64,000 nt of DNA, from contig NC_088203.1 of NCBI RefSeq assembly GCF_037126465.1, positions 105,362,409 through 105,426,408 of the forward strand. The letters are read 5' to 3'. Position 1 is the stretch's first letter. Every line of letters starts with the position of its first letter. Under the pieces are notes generated by a model. The model ran no database searches. It saw nothing but the letters and a program-made list of their open reading frames with translations, and was not told the DNA's origin. Source of the stretch: Ornithodoros turicata. Taxonomy: Eukaryota; Arthropoda; Arachnida; Ixodida; Argasidae. The position numbers were made by a program, and so were the translations under genes. Shown piece after piece: positions 53,194-64,000 of the stretch.

Positions 53194-53479
53194 TAAGTAC
53201 TGTTCTCTTCCGTGCAGCACGCAGGGAATGTTAGCGGCAACACGGGTTTATCTTTCTTTTCTTTTTTTTTTCATTTCTACAGGGCTACTCTCATTAAGAC
53301 AAGGTGGTTCCTGACGCAATGCAACGGATGTCCTACTTTTTCCAAGAAATGAGAAAAATAAGAAGATGAAAAGAATTGAGAGAGCCTCTAGCTCTGGGAT
53401 TTTAGTAGTACAAGAAGACTACCCACCACAGAAAACATGCGAGCATCCCTCAGTAGTCTTCATTGGGATGCTCCCCGTG

Positions 53480-53650
53480 CCACGGCAACAGCCAGGATTA
53501 TTGGGGAAGTTACCCCATCAATATGTATGTCGAAGCAGTGGGAATACATTTCAAGAGGCATATTTCATACTACGCTATAAAAACCAGACTAGGCCTGGTT
53601 TTTATAACGTAGTATGAAATATTTTGAAATAAAGTTGTTGTTGTTGTAAG
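53480..53650 (+). mobile_element. LINE 3' end with hairpin before AATAAA
   Basis: 'aagttaccccatcaatatg' is followed by a 27-bp-arm hairpin (53561-53587 and 53595-53621, one mismatch) and then 'tttgaaataaagttgttg' with a (TTG)n tail. Plus strand, opposite to the neighbouring copy at 53690. Confidence 0.65.
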
Positions 53651-53689
53651 ACTAAAGCCTATTTTGTAAATAATAGGCAAGCAACGAAG

Positions 53690-53765
53690 AACAATAACAA
53701 CAATTTTATTTTGAGATGATGAATGTGGAGTTTCCTCGATAGGGGGCGATACTCTACCCCAACGA
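53690..53765 (-). mobile_element. LINE 3' end with AATAAA, copy 3
   Basis: Minus strand: 'ttggggtagagtatcgcc', 'gaggaaactccacattc', 'aaaataaaattgttgttat'. Same module as 33087-33182. Confidence 0.75.
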
Positions 53766-55054
53766 AGAACTAACCTTGTCCTCGTGGAAAAGCAAACCAA
53801 CTATCATCCGCTCTCGCGATATGCTAAATGAGTGCAAGCGAATATTAACAATTAATTAATTAGTCCAAATGTAATGTGTCTGCCATACTTCATAATTTTT
53901 CGCGCTCAACAATCCCATATATTCGTCGGACTATTGGTTAATTCCCTCCCGTGTCTAGATAGCCGGAAATTCTCCGAAAGAGTCCGCGTTTCCGGCAATC
54001 GTTCTTCTGTCAAACAATTCGACGCATGCATTTCCAGCCCCGGCATTGAATGAAACTTGCGCGAGGATTATAGAGACGGACGATAATATTTCCCCGCGGT
54101 TCACCTAATGGCCCGGCATAATTGAGTTTTCGGACGAACGAGTGCACCGCCCTAGAGAATCCACAGGCAAGAGCGACAAAAAGAAAGAAAATACAAACGC
54201 TAAATTACGATGGTTGGGAGAATTAAGCGTGCAATAGCATTTGCATGTTCATATTGTGCGCTGCAAATGGCCGAGTTAGGCTTAGAAAAGTTGAACATAT
54301 TTACTAATCGATTCATTGCTGTAAAGACATAGCGAACCATTAGCCTGTTGTATTCGTGTTCAACTGGCTTCAAGCTGCCTCGTTTGCCTCATGGTCTTCC
54401 AAGACGTCTTTATACCGCTGACATACAAAAGGAACGTTTATCGCCTTTTCTTTTGTATATGTATATATATATATATATATTAAGTCTCCTCAATTGTTAA
54501 ACATTGTTAAGCGAATGACTGTTGTCGACGTCATTCTGTGACGTATAGTGTATGCGGCATACCGCTGGTGTACCGTCGGCTGATGCTATTTCGCGCTCAT
54601 CTGACTCCGTCATGCCAGAAGGTTGAGACGGGCATTCGATGCCACAACTGTTTTTAGGGCGTTTTTGTAAATTAAATATTTTTCGCAGTGACAAAATACC
54701 GTTCAGCGAAAATATTTTACATGGTGGCTCCCGATAGACAGATGGCTGAATGAATTAGAGTTTGCATAATGCCATGTCATGTGATCGTTCCTTTAACAGG
54801 GATGTTGGCGCTGTTAATAGGATATGTTTAGTGTTTGTGATTTTCGGCATTTGCCGAAAAATGCCGAAAAAACACCCCCTAATGATTTTTCCAAATTCGG
54901 AATATTTGCCCCCCAAAATTTAAATATGCAGTACCATGCCAGGTGCTATACTTTGAGTAGGAAAGGGAGATCCCCGTTGGAAGGCCTCACTTGTGGACCG
55001 TAGATAGTGTTTTAGTGCACCGTACGCTATCGCCTTTGCTTACATAAAGCCCGA
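53766..55054. other. Unassigned stretch
   Basis: Includes a (TA)n tract at 54458-54480 and a self-complementary 'ttcggcatttgccgaa' area near 54844-54870. No gene recognised. Confidence 0.4.
54458..54480. repeat. (TA)n microsatellite
   Basis: About ten TA units with one interruption. Confidence 0.95.
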
Positions 55055-55545
55055 AACGCATCGGACTTTTTCCCAGCGTCAAAAACGTCGCGCGGACGCC
55101 GTGGCCGTGCACGCGCAGCGAAGAAACGCCCGCGAGGCGACCACGCGAAACGCATGGGACGCGTATGGAGCGAGTGACGCGCGCGCTACTGCTGTTATAT
55201 TTGTCGACCACAAACGTCTGTTAGAACGTGCCAAATGCTCTTCTTTCCTGTGGTTCCTGCGTTCGTTCATTCCACGTATCATTAAAAAGTAAAAGTAAAT
55301 TTAATGTGGTGGATAATGTCCCAAAAATGTATGCGAGCTACTCATACGCAACCTTGTCTCCGGCACGGCGGCCATCGTTCTGTCTACTTCTCTGAAAACG
55401 CGCCCAGACGCGCGCGAATGTCTGTAGCCGACAGATTCCGACGTACACCCTCCGCGCGTGTTGAACAACTGGTTTTCCCGAGGTCACACGCAAGCCGAGC
55501 GCGCGCGAGTTCTGAAAACGTCGGAAAAACGCTCCATGCGCCATC
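55055..55545. mobile_element. Possible CG-rich TIR element
   Basis: 'aaacgcatcggacttttt' with 'cgtcaaaaacgtcgcgcg' at the left faces 'cgcgcgcgagttctg' with 'aaaacgtcggaaaaacgc' and 'tccatgcgcc' at the right, at roughly 70% similarity. Tentative. Confidence 0.35.
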
Positions 55546-56094
55546 CAAAAAAATTTCAGATCAAGACATCTGATGAAAGTGTGTGTGTCATTATACCGAT
55601 TAGCGCGAAAGGTTTTGATGTGTGCAGTTTGTTTCCCAGAAAAAAAAACTCACATAAACATAGCTCTTGGCGTTCCCCCTTAACTCGCCACTCCAGCTAT
55701 AACGAGGATGAGGAGGTATGAGGCCACGTCACCGATGACGGTATATGGAGAACTCGTTCTGGTTCGCCGGTCAGTGGGGGTTACGCGCCTTGTCCCTTTG
55801 CCGCCGTAAACCTGTTTTGCCATGAAAGATGGAAATCAGTTTCTCTCCTGTTTTGCCAGTTCTCTCAGAGAATTGGGGATAGAATGAGCTGCCGAAGCAT
55901 TACCGAGCAAGGAGAAAGGCTTTAACAGAACCCCGAACAGCCCAGTAGCAGACGACAGCGGAGTAGCACACAACATTTCTCTAGGCCAATCAGCGAGCGT
56001 TCTCCTTATAGCGTCAGCGCGAGGTTCCAGGCAGATCACAGGCTGGTACTGCTCTTCACCACCGTTGCGCACGGTCGCTTTTTGCGGCGTATTT

Positions 56095-56215
56095 TAAATT
56101 CAATTTCTGCGATAATTATTTATTTATTTATCTATTTATTTATTAATACTACCTCAAGGGCCCTTGCGGGCAGATTACATTATGACTCTGCGGTGTAATT
56201 ACTTCGCATGGTGCA
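56095..56215 (-). mobile_element. LINE 3' tail with (AAAT)n
   Basis: Minus strand: 'gtaatctgcccgcaagg', 'gcccttgaggtagtatt' followed by AATAAATA repeats (56113-56146). This is the form of many arthropod LINE tails. Confidence 0.6.
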
Positions 56216-56791
56216 TCTTACTGGCCTACTTAAAAGTTTTATAGGAAGAAAACTGGATGTTAAAAATGACTTCTGTGCTACTTTAAGGGATAGTGTTGGT
56301 GGTACCGTGCACGCGCAAAACATAAAGAGAGATTCGCGCAGAACCACCACGCTATTCCTTACGTACTACGCTCAGGCGATAGCGTTCGATGCACCAGACT
56401 CACTATTTTCTTCGAACGGTGTGTATGTTCCATTGTGCTTCAGTGCTTATAAAAGGATGCGCTGGTTGCGAGGTCGCTTATCGCCAGCAAATGTTCCGAA
56501 TTCCCAAACGGTTCTAAAAGCCCATCGCTTTTACTCCCTAACCTTCTAATTCGAGTTTTTTACTCTTTGAACTCTTCTGGTTACACACCCGTCCAATAAC
56601 GACTAATACTCACCCTCGTTACCGTTTCTGAGGTCCGTTGAAACACGGTGAAGCTAGCAAGACCTTCGTGTGGAATTGAACAGATGCCCGCATTCGGGCA
56701 TTTATTTTCGGGGCTGAATATATAGCTATCGAAAGAATCCGATTTTTACGGAACCATATAAATGCCGATAAACAGCCCCTGACTTAGCTTG
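56216..56791. other. Unassigned stretch
   Basis: A 113-codon frame (56208-56549) with no recognisable motif. Not called. Confidence 0.35.
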
Positions 56792-57112
56792 GAACCAGCT
56801 CCGGTGGCGCAGCGGTAACACGTGCGCTTGGAGACTGGGACGTCCGCGGTTCGAATCCGCGGGCCGGCTGTGCCGCCTGGGGTTTTTCCTGGGTTTCCCT
56901 CAGATGTGTAATAGGCGTATGCCGGCACAGTTCCCGTGAAGTCGGCCCATGGACGCAGCTATCCTCCCCCCGAGCGGATTCCGCTCGGTCTTCCACTTCA
57001 CCCTTTCCTCTCCTCCTCTCCACCGCCTTTCCCTTCCCGAGAAACATGCCGCCTAATCAGGCAGGCAGACCTCTCGGGTTCCTCCCAACGACACTCCTCC
57101 TCCTCCTCCTCC
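56792..57112 (+). mobile_element. Complete SINE family 1 with 10-bp target duplication
   Basis: Plus strand: A-box 'tggcgcagcggtaac' (56805-56819), B-box 'ggttcgaatcc' (56850-56860), body 'ggctgtgccgcctgggg', 'gccggcacagttcccgtg', 'aagtcggcccatggacgca', pyrimidine-rich 3' part and a (CTC)n tail. 'acttagcttg' lies at 56782-56791 and 57113-57122. The A and B boxes form an internal RNA polymerase III promoter. Confidence 0.92.
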
Positions 57113-57122
57113 ACTTAGCTTG

Positions 57123-57687
57123 AAAGAAAACAACAAACCCTAGATATGTTTTACATGTCCAAGTTTACCTTGAAAATCTACTAGGCACCAGACTCGACAC
57201 ACCAAGGCGTGAATACGGCGTTACGCACGAAATCGCCACGGATGTCGCTGTCAATCGAGCGACCACAGCACCCTCCAACTATACTGCACCGTGCCTATAA
57301 TAAGGCGTGTTCGATTGCTCTCCCTTTTAAAGACGGCTTCAAACTCCCACTCGAGAAACTCCTTGACTGAAGACAACTTACCATGTCCCGACTTTCGGTC
57401 AAGTGACTTCGAAGTCAGGGCCTTCCTCAAGAGCACCCCTTTGAGCGTTCGCCGATACGTGCAAAATGAAGTCTTCAACGGAGACACAAAGGACACAAAA
57501 GGAGGCTGAAGTGTTTGGTGACCACGCTGGTATTTTCTTCCCGCTCGTGTGCCCACTTGACAACTATGTACGCTCGGTTGGTTCCGTTGCTTGGACTCAA
57601 TTACGAAGACGTCACGGACGACCTAGACATCATTCACTCGGGATATGGGATGTTATAGTTTGCGAACTCTTACAAATTTGTATTGTT
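57123..57687. other. Unassigned stretch
   Basis: Nothing recognised. Confidence 0.4.
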
Positions 57688-57780
57688 TTACTCGGTATTA
57701 GCGCCGCATAGCAACTGTGGCTATGAGAGGCGAACAGATCAAGTGGACAGATGAAGATAGAACTGCACGGGTCTGAATGG
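57688..57780 (-). mobile_element. SINE family 1, 3' fragment
   Basis: Minus strand: 'catagccacagttgctatg', 'cggcgctaatacc' and an A-rich end, as at 45178-45240. Confidence 0.6.
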
Positions 57781-59294
57781 ACCTTTTCCATATTCGCGTC
57801 GCCCCTGGCGACGGAATGTCGAACGTCGTGTCTTTCCCCCCAATAATGGTGACGCTTTACGAACTGGCACGTACGTTGCGTGGGAAAGTGGCAAGGGAAG
57901 ATTGGAAGAAGAATGCGGAAAGAGTGAAAGCGCATTGTACTCATTACCAGACCTCAAACGTCCGCGTAACCTTGAGGCCGATTATCTCCCCACAATGAAC
58001 ATGACAGTCTCCCGCAGGTGGGTCCATGGCGATGTTTTCCGCTCAAAAATGGCGGACTCAAGGGCTGGGCATGCGCATACGCGTTGTCGGAAATGGTTCA
58101 TTTATGGGCGGGACGCGGCCCGTACCTGAAGACACGGAGTCTTACCCTACCGTAGCCTGGCCCGACTCCACCACGCACTCCATACGATAGAGGATAGAGG
58201 CTCATAATAAAGCGTAAACCACACACGCGTACGTGGAACGCGCACGCGGAGCTACTTGTAGGAACACGTTGGGAAAGTCAAGGATGACGCGATGCCTATA
58301 TGTTGTAGCATTTTAGCAGAAAGACGGAAGAAGGGCACTTTGTTGCTTTGTTTTCGTAACGAATGTTGAGGCTTAAATAATGTGAAAGAATGGCTCACAA
58401 AAGCTCGGCCCGGCTCAGGCCCGAGAACTTTCGGACTCGACCCGAGCCCAGCCCGATCCCACAGTCAAAATAACCATGAGGCCCGATTTCGGCCCGCGGG
58501 CGCGGTCGGACTCGGGTTTTTGTGCATGCTCGGCCCTTTGCAGTGCTTCTAGAAAGGACAGCAGGAAGGAGTGGATTAACTCTTAGAAAGGCACTCTTAG
58601 AAACCAGCCAAGTTCTCGTTCGCCAGTACTACACACGGGCTAGAGCATCAATTTCATGAACACGTCGCGAAAGAATGGTATTAACGGACGGTTGTCAGAC
58701 ATGCAGAAAAGATATAAACGAACGATGTCCCTATTGTAATATTTTCCTGTGCCGCGGCTTCCAAGCTCAGAAAAGTGAGTTTTGCAAATATAAAAAGGAA
58801 GACTGCAATTTCAATCAGGGCACGGACGCAAGAAAGAGAAAACCGTAAAAAGGAGTATCCGTAACTACCAGCTCTTGTTTGCTCATTGTTACTGTATTAC
58901 TCTTACGATATTATTGTACGTTCTCGGGAACGTTTCCGGGTTTTATGCATGCTTTGCTCGCTGCGGAGATATAAGATCAAGAATTGAGAATCTCCGAGGG
59001 CCGGATCGTACAGAGCATCGTAAACAGAACAATGCCAATGTAACAAAAGGCACAATTGCAGATATCATAAGAACTACTTTAAATAAAAGCATGAAAGGGA
59101 TATGTAGGTAGATGAGTTATGGATGTAACTGTACCGGCATTTTTATATCGATATTTTAAAGATATATTCTTGGATATTGATAAGTATCTTTAGACTACGA
59201 ATATTTTTTGTTATCGCCGATATCGATATACGGGGCGCTTATTTTTATTGGCAACATGTTTTTTATAAGAAAAACTAGCAGAGCAATCCACGCG
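57781..59294. other. Mostly unassigned stretch
   Basis: 58386-58545 is built of 'cggcccggctcaggcccgag'-type words, possibly a hAT-like remnant. 59140-59232 is rich in 'atatcgata'. A 78-codon frame at 58875-59111 opens with a hydrophobic leader but has no ATG and contains AATAAA. Nothing called as a gene. Confidence 0.35.
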
Positions 59295-59550
59295 TAGATG
59301 CCGTTTTTGCTGTTCAATTCTACGGCCAGGCTGACATCCTGTCGAAGAAAGTATGCAACGACAAGATGACTAATTACCTAAAACTCATTAGTGAACTCTT
59401 TAATTAGAGATTTCGGGGAAAAGTGGAAGATCAGAATGAGAGACCATCCTAGTTGAAAGCCATTCCACGTTTAAAAATCGAATGAAAATAATAAAAAATA
59501 AAAATTCGGGGGCGGATGTCTTCACGCACGTGCGTGTTTCAGGATTTCTT
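59295..59550 (+). repeat. Dispersed repeat, third copy
   Basis: 'acaagatgactaattacc', 'gttgaaagccattcc' and 'cacgtgcgtgtttcagg' align with 18340-18560 and, inverted, with 18990-19168. Confidence 0.7.
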
Positions 59551-60993
59551 TAAAATCTGAATCTTGTTAATCGATATTTCGCAGTACGTACTCACACTCT
59601 CCCCGTCTTTCGATGGCAATCTTATCTAATAGCAACACATATCATACAGCCCTACGGCACTAATTACTAATATTGACCCCCGCACGAAAGCCTGTATACT
59701 TGTTTGTAAGCCAATATCTCGGTCCAATGTTTTCCCCAACCCTTGCTCTTATGTAAGGATGCTTAACGCTGCAAAGCGTTTTCCGCCACATTGACGTCGG
59801 CAGCGTCCGTAAACTCTGCTTTCTTCGACCCATCGAACCGCGCGCGAGAGACCTGGAGCCCAACAAGCATGGCTGCTTCGGCTAGATAGACTCATTCTCT
59901 CGTAATCCTCTTTATTGAAGCGAAAGTGACAATCTGACAGGGTACTCCGTAAATTGGACAAAATTTCAAGGCACGGGTACAGTTTCTATCTGTATATCTG
60001 TACTGACTACTAATTTTATCGTTTCGAAATAAGGTTGGAGGGCCTCTTTTTTGTTTGTTTGTTTGTTTTTGTTTTCGTTCGATATATACCGCTCGAGCTA
60101 AGGAATGTGCTTGCTCGAAAGGAGAGGTGGATGGAAAAATGGCACTAGTATTGTATGCGGCCATTCTTATGCAGTCTTTCTTTAAAAGTAGTCTACGATG
60201 AGATTGCAGTTTGGGGGATACATATATGAAACGTGAATCCCGAAAGATTAGCCACATGACAGAAACCTTGGAAAATAAAGTGAACAAAATCCGGAGCTCA
60301 CTTCATATTTTGCCCAAAACATCTCGCATACAGTACGCCTTCGCGGATTGCACTATGCAATATTGGCCGAGAGACCGCATCGCACAATCTTATTATTGCA
60401 ATCACGTTTGCGATCGTTGTCGGTTGCAGCAGACACTGCAGCGACTTTCCGCACGAAGTTCACGTTGGGGTTAGTTCGATTAGCGACGGTATTTTCGATG
60501 AATAGCGCACTCCCCAAAATCCAAAAATATCGATTTGGTTATCGGTATGCGCTTTGACGACGCCTATTTTTGGGGTGTCCCCAACGCTCTTGGGTACCCT
60601 ATTCTATGGGGTATCTTATTATCACCCACCCCCTCATGCGCTAGAACCAACGTGGTAGCATTCTGCTCTGGGGTATGCTGGTCTCGCACTGTAGTGAAGC
60701 CGAAATCTCCATATTATTTTTTTGCTTCGAATCAATCAATCAGTCTTGGATCGGAGAATGTCCCCGCATCATCGTTATCATTTACTCGTACTTGTTCGGT
60801 GCATAAATCATAAATAAATTAAACGTAAACCAGGGAACACGTCGGAATAGAACGTCACCAATAAGTCTTCGGAAAGCGTTGCCGTCTCGTTCGGTGCCTT
60901 CTCCACTCCACACGAAGTGAAGTATTCAAGAGGCTGGTTTAAAGAAGATGCATTATTCGCATATCCCCTTCGTCCAGCTCCACACCAAAGGCT
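59551..60993. other. Unassigned stretch
   Basis: (TTTG)n near 60050-60072. No gene recognised. Confidence 0.4.
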
Positions 60994-61286
60994 TCATTCC
61001 AAACCTGCCCCGCAAACCGGGAGCTCTAAATTAATGCCAGGACAAGCGGCGATACACTTTCGTCTGCGTGCAAACTTCATGGGCGTCATCGGGACATGAA
61101 TATTCATTCCAAACTCATCTGTAAACTCCTTTGCCAACTCGGAGTTCTCGTCTCGACGTGAACTCCAACAGCCTTTATGGCCTCGACTTAGAGGAGCGCC
61201 TTTGTTATGGAAATAATCTTCGCACACTATATAGTCAATCACGAAAGGATCCTTCACGGCGTTTCGAATAATAAGGGCCGCTTTTG
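60994..61286 (-). CDS. Candidate 3'-terminal exon, small cysteine-containing protein
   Basis: The minus-strand frame is open from an AG at 61288-61287 ('cataagcag') to TGA at 60994-60996, about 96 codons. The peptide includes 'DPFVIDYIVCEDYFHNKG', 'GHKGCWSSRRDENSELAK', 'FTDEFGMNIHVPMTP' and 'RRKCIAACPGINLELPVC'. It has five cysteines and a mix of charged and hydrophobic residues that looks protein-like rather than repeat-derived. No repeat in the window overlaps it. A variant poly(A) signal (AATAAT) lies about 80 bp downstream. I do not recognise the family. A secreted protein is possible, but a signal peptide exon was not found. Confidence 0.4.
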
Positions 61287-62323
61287 CTGCTTATGCTAGT
61301 CGTATGTTGTGTTTGTCCTTAGGTAAGTGAGTAACATACTTTCAGCGCATTCCGAATGAAGGGGTGACTAAATAGAGCCGTGTTACCTAGCTTATTTCAT
61401 ATTATGCGCGTTTTAGTGAACGTATGCTTCTCTTTTCTTCATCATTGTCAAAATAAACTGTCGACTGACTGATTTGAGGGGTAACGCCAGGCAGTAATTG
61501 AATTCGTGACCGAACTAATCCTGCTACTCCTGCCACTACAAAATGAAGAAGAAGAAAAGGCAAGGGGGAAAGGGCTAGGACGCTACCCTACATCGTCCCC
61601 TCCTCCCAACTGCATCTCATACGACAGTACAGAAATGTGATAACGCAGCAAATTCAAAACAAGCATTCGAAAGGATTCGACACCATACACAACGCACACC
61701 AGGCAACAAAGTATGGTGTTGTTCTTCACGTAATGAATCTCATTCCATTTCTGTACTTTTCGAGCCCGTGCGCGTAGTCACGTATTCCAACGGCTACAGA
61801 TAAGTAATCGCGATATAGTATCAAAAATAGTAGCCCACAGAATGCCGATATGGAACTGTAGGAGGGAATCGGTTTTAGTATTAAAGGAGCATTGAAACGC
61901 AAAAATTACTCGTTCTCAGTTGATAGTTGAAGTTTCAATAAGCATTACGCAATCAAATTTACTCTGCGCTACTGTTTGTCACGTAAGTGTTATCAAAGCA
62001 TCCACGAAATTCAGCATCCTTTTCGGCACTTTGCCTTAAACTACGAATCTTCGCAGAGTGAAACTGTGGACGGATTCCATAGGTTCACACATAGATAGTT
62101 CTGCTTGCTGTCAACAGGTCCACGGTTCCAGACTGCTTCTTTACGAATAATTCTTATTAATCTAATATTGGAATAGGCACTCGCGATGGAGATAACGCCC
62201 ATGATGGTGGCAAGTACTCTCCAAACATACTTTGCGAGTTGTTACTTTGTAACGTTTTCTGACAAGCAAAGGGGTCACAAAATGATGAGGATGTTTCTCG
62301 GTGCCTCCACCTTTACTTACCCT
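61287..62323. other. Unassigned stretch
   Basis: Nothing recognised. Confidence 0.4.
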
Positions 62324-62331
62324 CTGTTTCT

Positions 62332-63222
62332 CAGGGATGGGCAGTAATAGTAATACTTTGTATTATAATACTATTACTGTAATACTTTTGAGTATTTGTA
62401 TTATGTATTATAATACTCATTTTTTAAATGTATTTGTATCTGTATTATACTACACAAAACGAGGTATTACATGTATTATAATACTTTTGAAGGTGTAATA
62501 CTTTCCCAGAGGTCGTAAGTTCGACCTGCAAAGTGTCACCCGTGCACTTTATCAGTAATTTTTCGGGTCCCACAAACATTTGAACACGAACAAGGCTCCT
62601 ATTACAGTGTTCCCCTGCCCCAAATTATCCCAAAGCAAGTGACTTTGGGGCCAGAGGTTACTGGAGGTTTCCTCGCATTCCTTCTACTTCAGAATCCGTA
62701 ACGATGAGTCATGAGTCATACCAGTACAAGCCCTTTGTCTTATGAAAGAGTGCGTCCAGTGCAGCCAGTCACCCCTGTACGTGGTTGCACTATGGGCAGT
62801 CACAGGTTTTTGAACGGCCCACATTTTATCGTCCAGAGTGAATGAAATCAGGGCTCTGCCACAGTGAGAGCAAGTTGTTCACTGCGATCGAATTGATCAG
62901 CGCTATCTGATCTTATTCGGAAAGATCAGTCCATGTGCAAAAATGTAAGCGTGAATAAAACGTCATTGGAGAATGATTGTCTCGATAAGTAATGGGCATA
63001 TATCTAAGTAATTCTTCTGTTCTTTTCCTTTTTTTCTTCCCAAGTTAAGTATATTACAAGCGTATTACAAGTATTACTCGTGTAATACACAGAAGTATTA
63101 GTATTATGTATTATAATACTCATTTTTGAAATGTATTTGTATCTGTATTATAATACCGATTTCTAGGAAGTATTATGTATTAGTATTATAATACAAAATA
63201 TGAGTATTACTGCCCATCCCTG
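62332..63222. mobile_element. 891-bp non-autonomous hAT element
   Basis: Ends 'cagggatgggcagtaatag' and, inverted, 'cagggatgggcagtaatac'. A perfect 8-bp duplication 'ctgtttct' lies at 62324-62331 and 63223-63230. CAGGGATGGGCA ends and 8-bp duplications are hallmarks of hAT transposons. The subterminal 180 bp on each side is built of 'gtattataatac' palindromes, likely transposase-binding or structural repeats. The interior has no transposase. Both ends are intact. Confidence 0.93.
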
Positions 63223-63377
63223 CTGTTTCTTTTATGCTTTCTGACCCACTCTTCCTGTTTCCTGTCTGTTTTCTTGTCTTGTCTTGTTTCGTCTCGTCTC
63301 GTTTCGTTTCGTTTCTTTTTGTTGTGTTTTGTTTTGTTTGTTTGTTTTTCGCTTTTTTCTGGCTCTATTGTTCCGCC

Positions 63378-63466
63378 CACAAACGCGTTTTGGAGTAGCC
63401 AGTCCTGACTGGGTCGGGACTAACGTTTCCATATTTTTCTTTCATTTTCAATTTCAATTCCAATGA
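63378..63466 (+). repeat. Dispersed repeat, copy B
   Basis: 'cacaaacgcgttttggag', 'tagccagtcctgactgg', 'gtcgggactaacg' is the reverse complement of 5884-5971. Confidence 0.75.
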
Positions 63467-63599
63467 GGAGCGGTATCTCAATTATTGAGATATTATCTCA
63501 ATATCAATTAGGAGCGGTTTTGAGAAAGGTATGGATAACGAGTGGTTTTTATATATTATAATGAGTTGAGAGGCTTTCGTTTCAAATTTCCTGCTGAAG

Positions 63600-63712
63600 T
63601 GGGGGGGGGGGATATGTTTATTAAGAGAAAAAAGAAAGGAAAGGTTAGCCAGGCAAAGAGCCGGCTTGCTATTCCGAAAAAGAAAGGAAAAAAGCGGGAA
63701 GGGGAAAACGAA
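63600..63712 (-). repeat. Retroelement 3' module, copy 4, after G-run
   Basis: A G-run, 'gatatgtttattaagag', 'ggaaaggttagccagg', 'ccggcttgctattcc'. Same module as 33440-33572. Confidence 0.75.
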
Positions 63713-63787
63713 AAAGATTATGATTATATGGACTGAATACCACGTACCCCTTTTTCGGTTGCTGGACAAAAAGCACACACGCAGAAA

Positions 63788-64000
63788 ATGTTTGGGACGT
63801 GTACGATAGGCTCACGATACGTATAAAATAATTCGTGTCGTTTTTTATTTAGTACACACATGTACAAAATACTGCGCAAAGTTATTTAAAATAAGATACT
63901 AAACGCGCCGCGTAAAAAGTATTTTAAATAGAGCACAACATACTCAAAACGAAGTAATTTGAGTAGACTACTAAATACTCTAAGAAGTATTCAAGTTAAT
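63788..64000. mobile_element. Possible hAT-like element cut by the window end
   Basis: 'agtattttaaat', 'aagtaatttgagtag' and 'aaatactctaagaagtatt' words resemble subterminal DNA of hAT-like elements. Only one side is visible. Confidence 0.3.

Noticed and set aside
58875..59111. Frame with hydrophobic leader and two cysteines
   Set aside because: No ATG (starts on TTG), AATAAA inside the frame, AT-rich codons. Could be revisited if transcripts exist.

Overview
This window is eukaryotic, almost certainly chelicerate and most likely tick (Ixodida) genomic DNA. It has no operon-like gene packing. It does have tRNA-derived SINEs, non-LTR retrotransposon 3' ends carrying AATAAA followed by (TTG)n, TA-flanked hairpin MITEs, hAT-like and Mutator-like terminal inverted repeats (TIRs), and microsatellites. 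The tick assignment is inference: the SINE with the core 'aagtcggcccaggacgca' and the MITE starting 'cactcttaaaaatgaac' resemble repeats I associate with Ixodes-type genomes. I could not run a search. I saw no rRNA, CRISPR array or complete host gene. Many long open frames start on non-ATG codons or lie inside identified repeats, so I left them out.

Layout. 1-6.4 kb: four copies of the 'cactcttaaaaatgaac' MITE, two hairpin foldback elements, and one candidate host terminal exon (minus, 3853-4128) with AATAAA overlapping its stop. 6.4-10.1 kb: a composite repeat in three pieces, a degraded short-LTR retroelement, and a hAT-like MITE with a candidate 8-9 bp target duplication. 10.98-11.13 kb: a nearly perfect 68-bp-arm palindrome. 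11.86-12.07 kb: a possible cysteine-rich exon. 13.3-15.6 kb: a transposon nested in another, enclosing a decayed C2H2 zinc-finger-like stretch. 16-25.5 kb: hAT-like element, MITEs, three SINE families, a foldback element, a LINE fragment and a possible solo LTR. 26.2-26.9 kb: a cluster of MITEs that look like the parents of the later satellite.

32-37 kb: SINEs and LINE remnants with RNase H and a CCHC-like C-terminus. One LINE is interrupted twice by MITEs, and one of those MITEs is itself interrupted by a SINE with a 13-bp target duplication. 39.1-42.7 kb: a 3.6-kb Mutator-like element whose TIRs are made of short tandem repeats, flanked by a 9-10 bp duplication. A tiny TA-flanked MITE abuts its right edge. 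44-49.3 kb: more TIR elements (one nested in its own family) and a broken retrotransposon ORF1. 49.46-52.02 kb: about 32 tandem copies of a roughly 77-79 bp unit. The array starts with the left end of a MITE and finishes with that MITE's inverted right end, so the satellite appears to have grown inside one transposon copy. 52.7-64 kb: two more hairpin MITEs, LINE tails, a complete SINE with target duplication, a candidate small cysteine-containing exon (minus, 60994-61286), and an 891-bp non-autonomous hAT with a perfect 8-bp target duplication.

Functionally this is a transposon graveyard. Its value is the readable insertion order and the MITE-to-satellite conversion. The three candidate host exons are the only parts I would test for expression as host genes.
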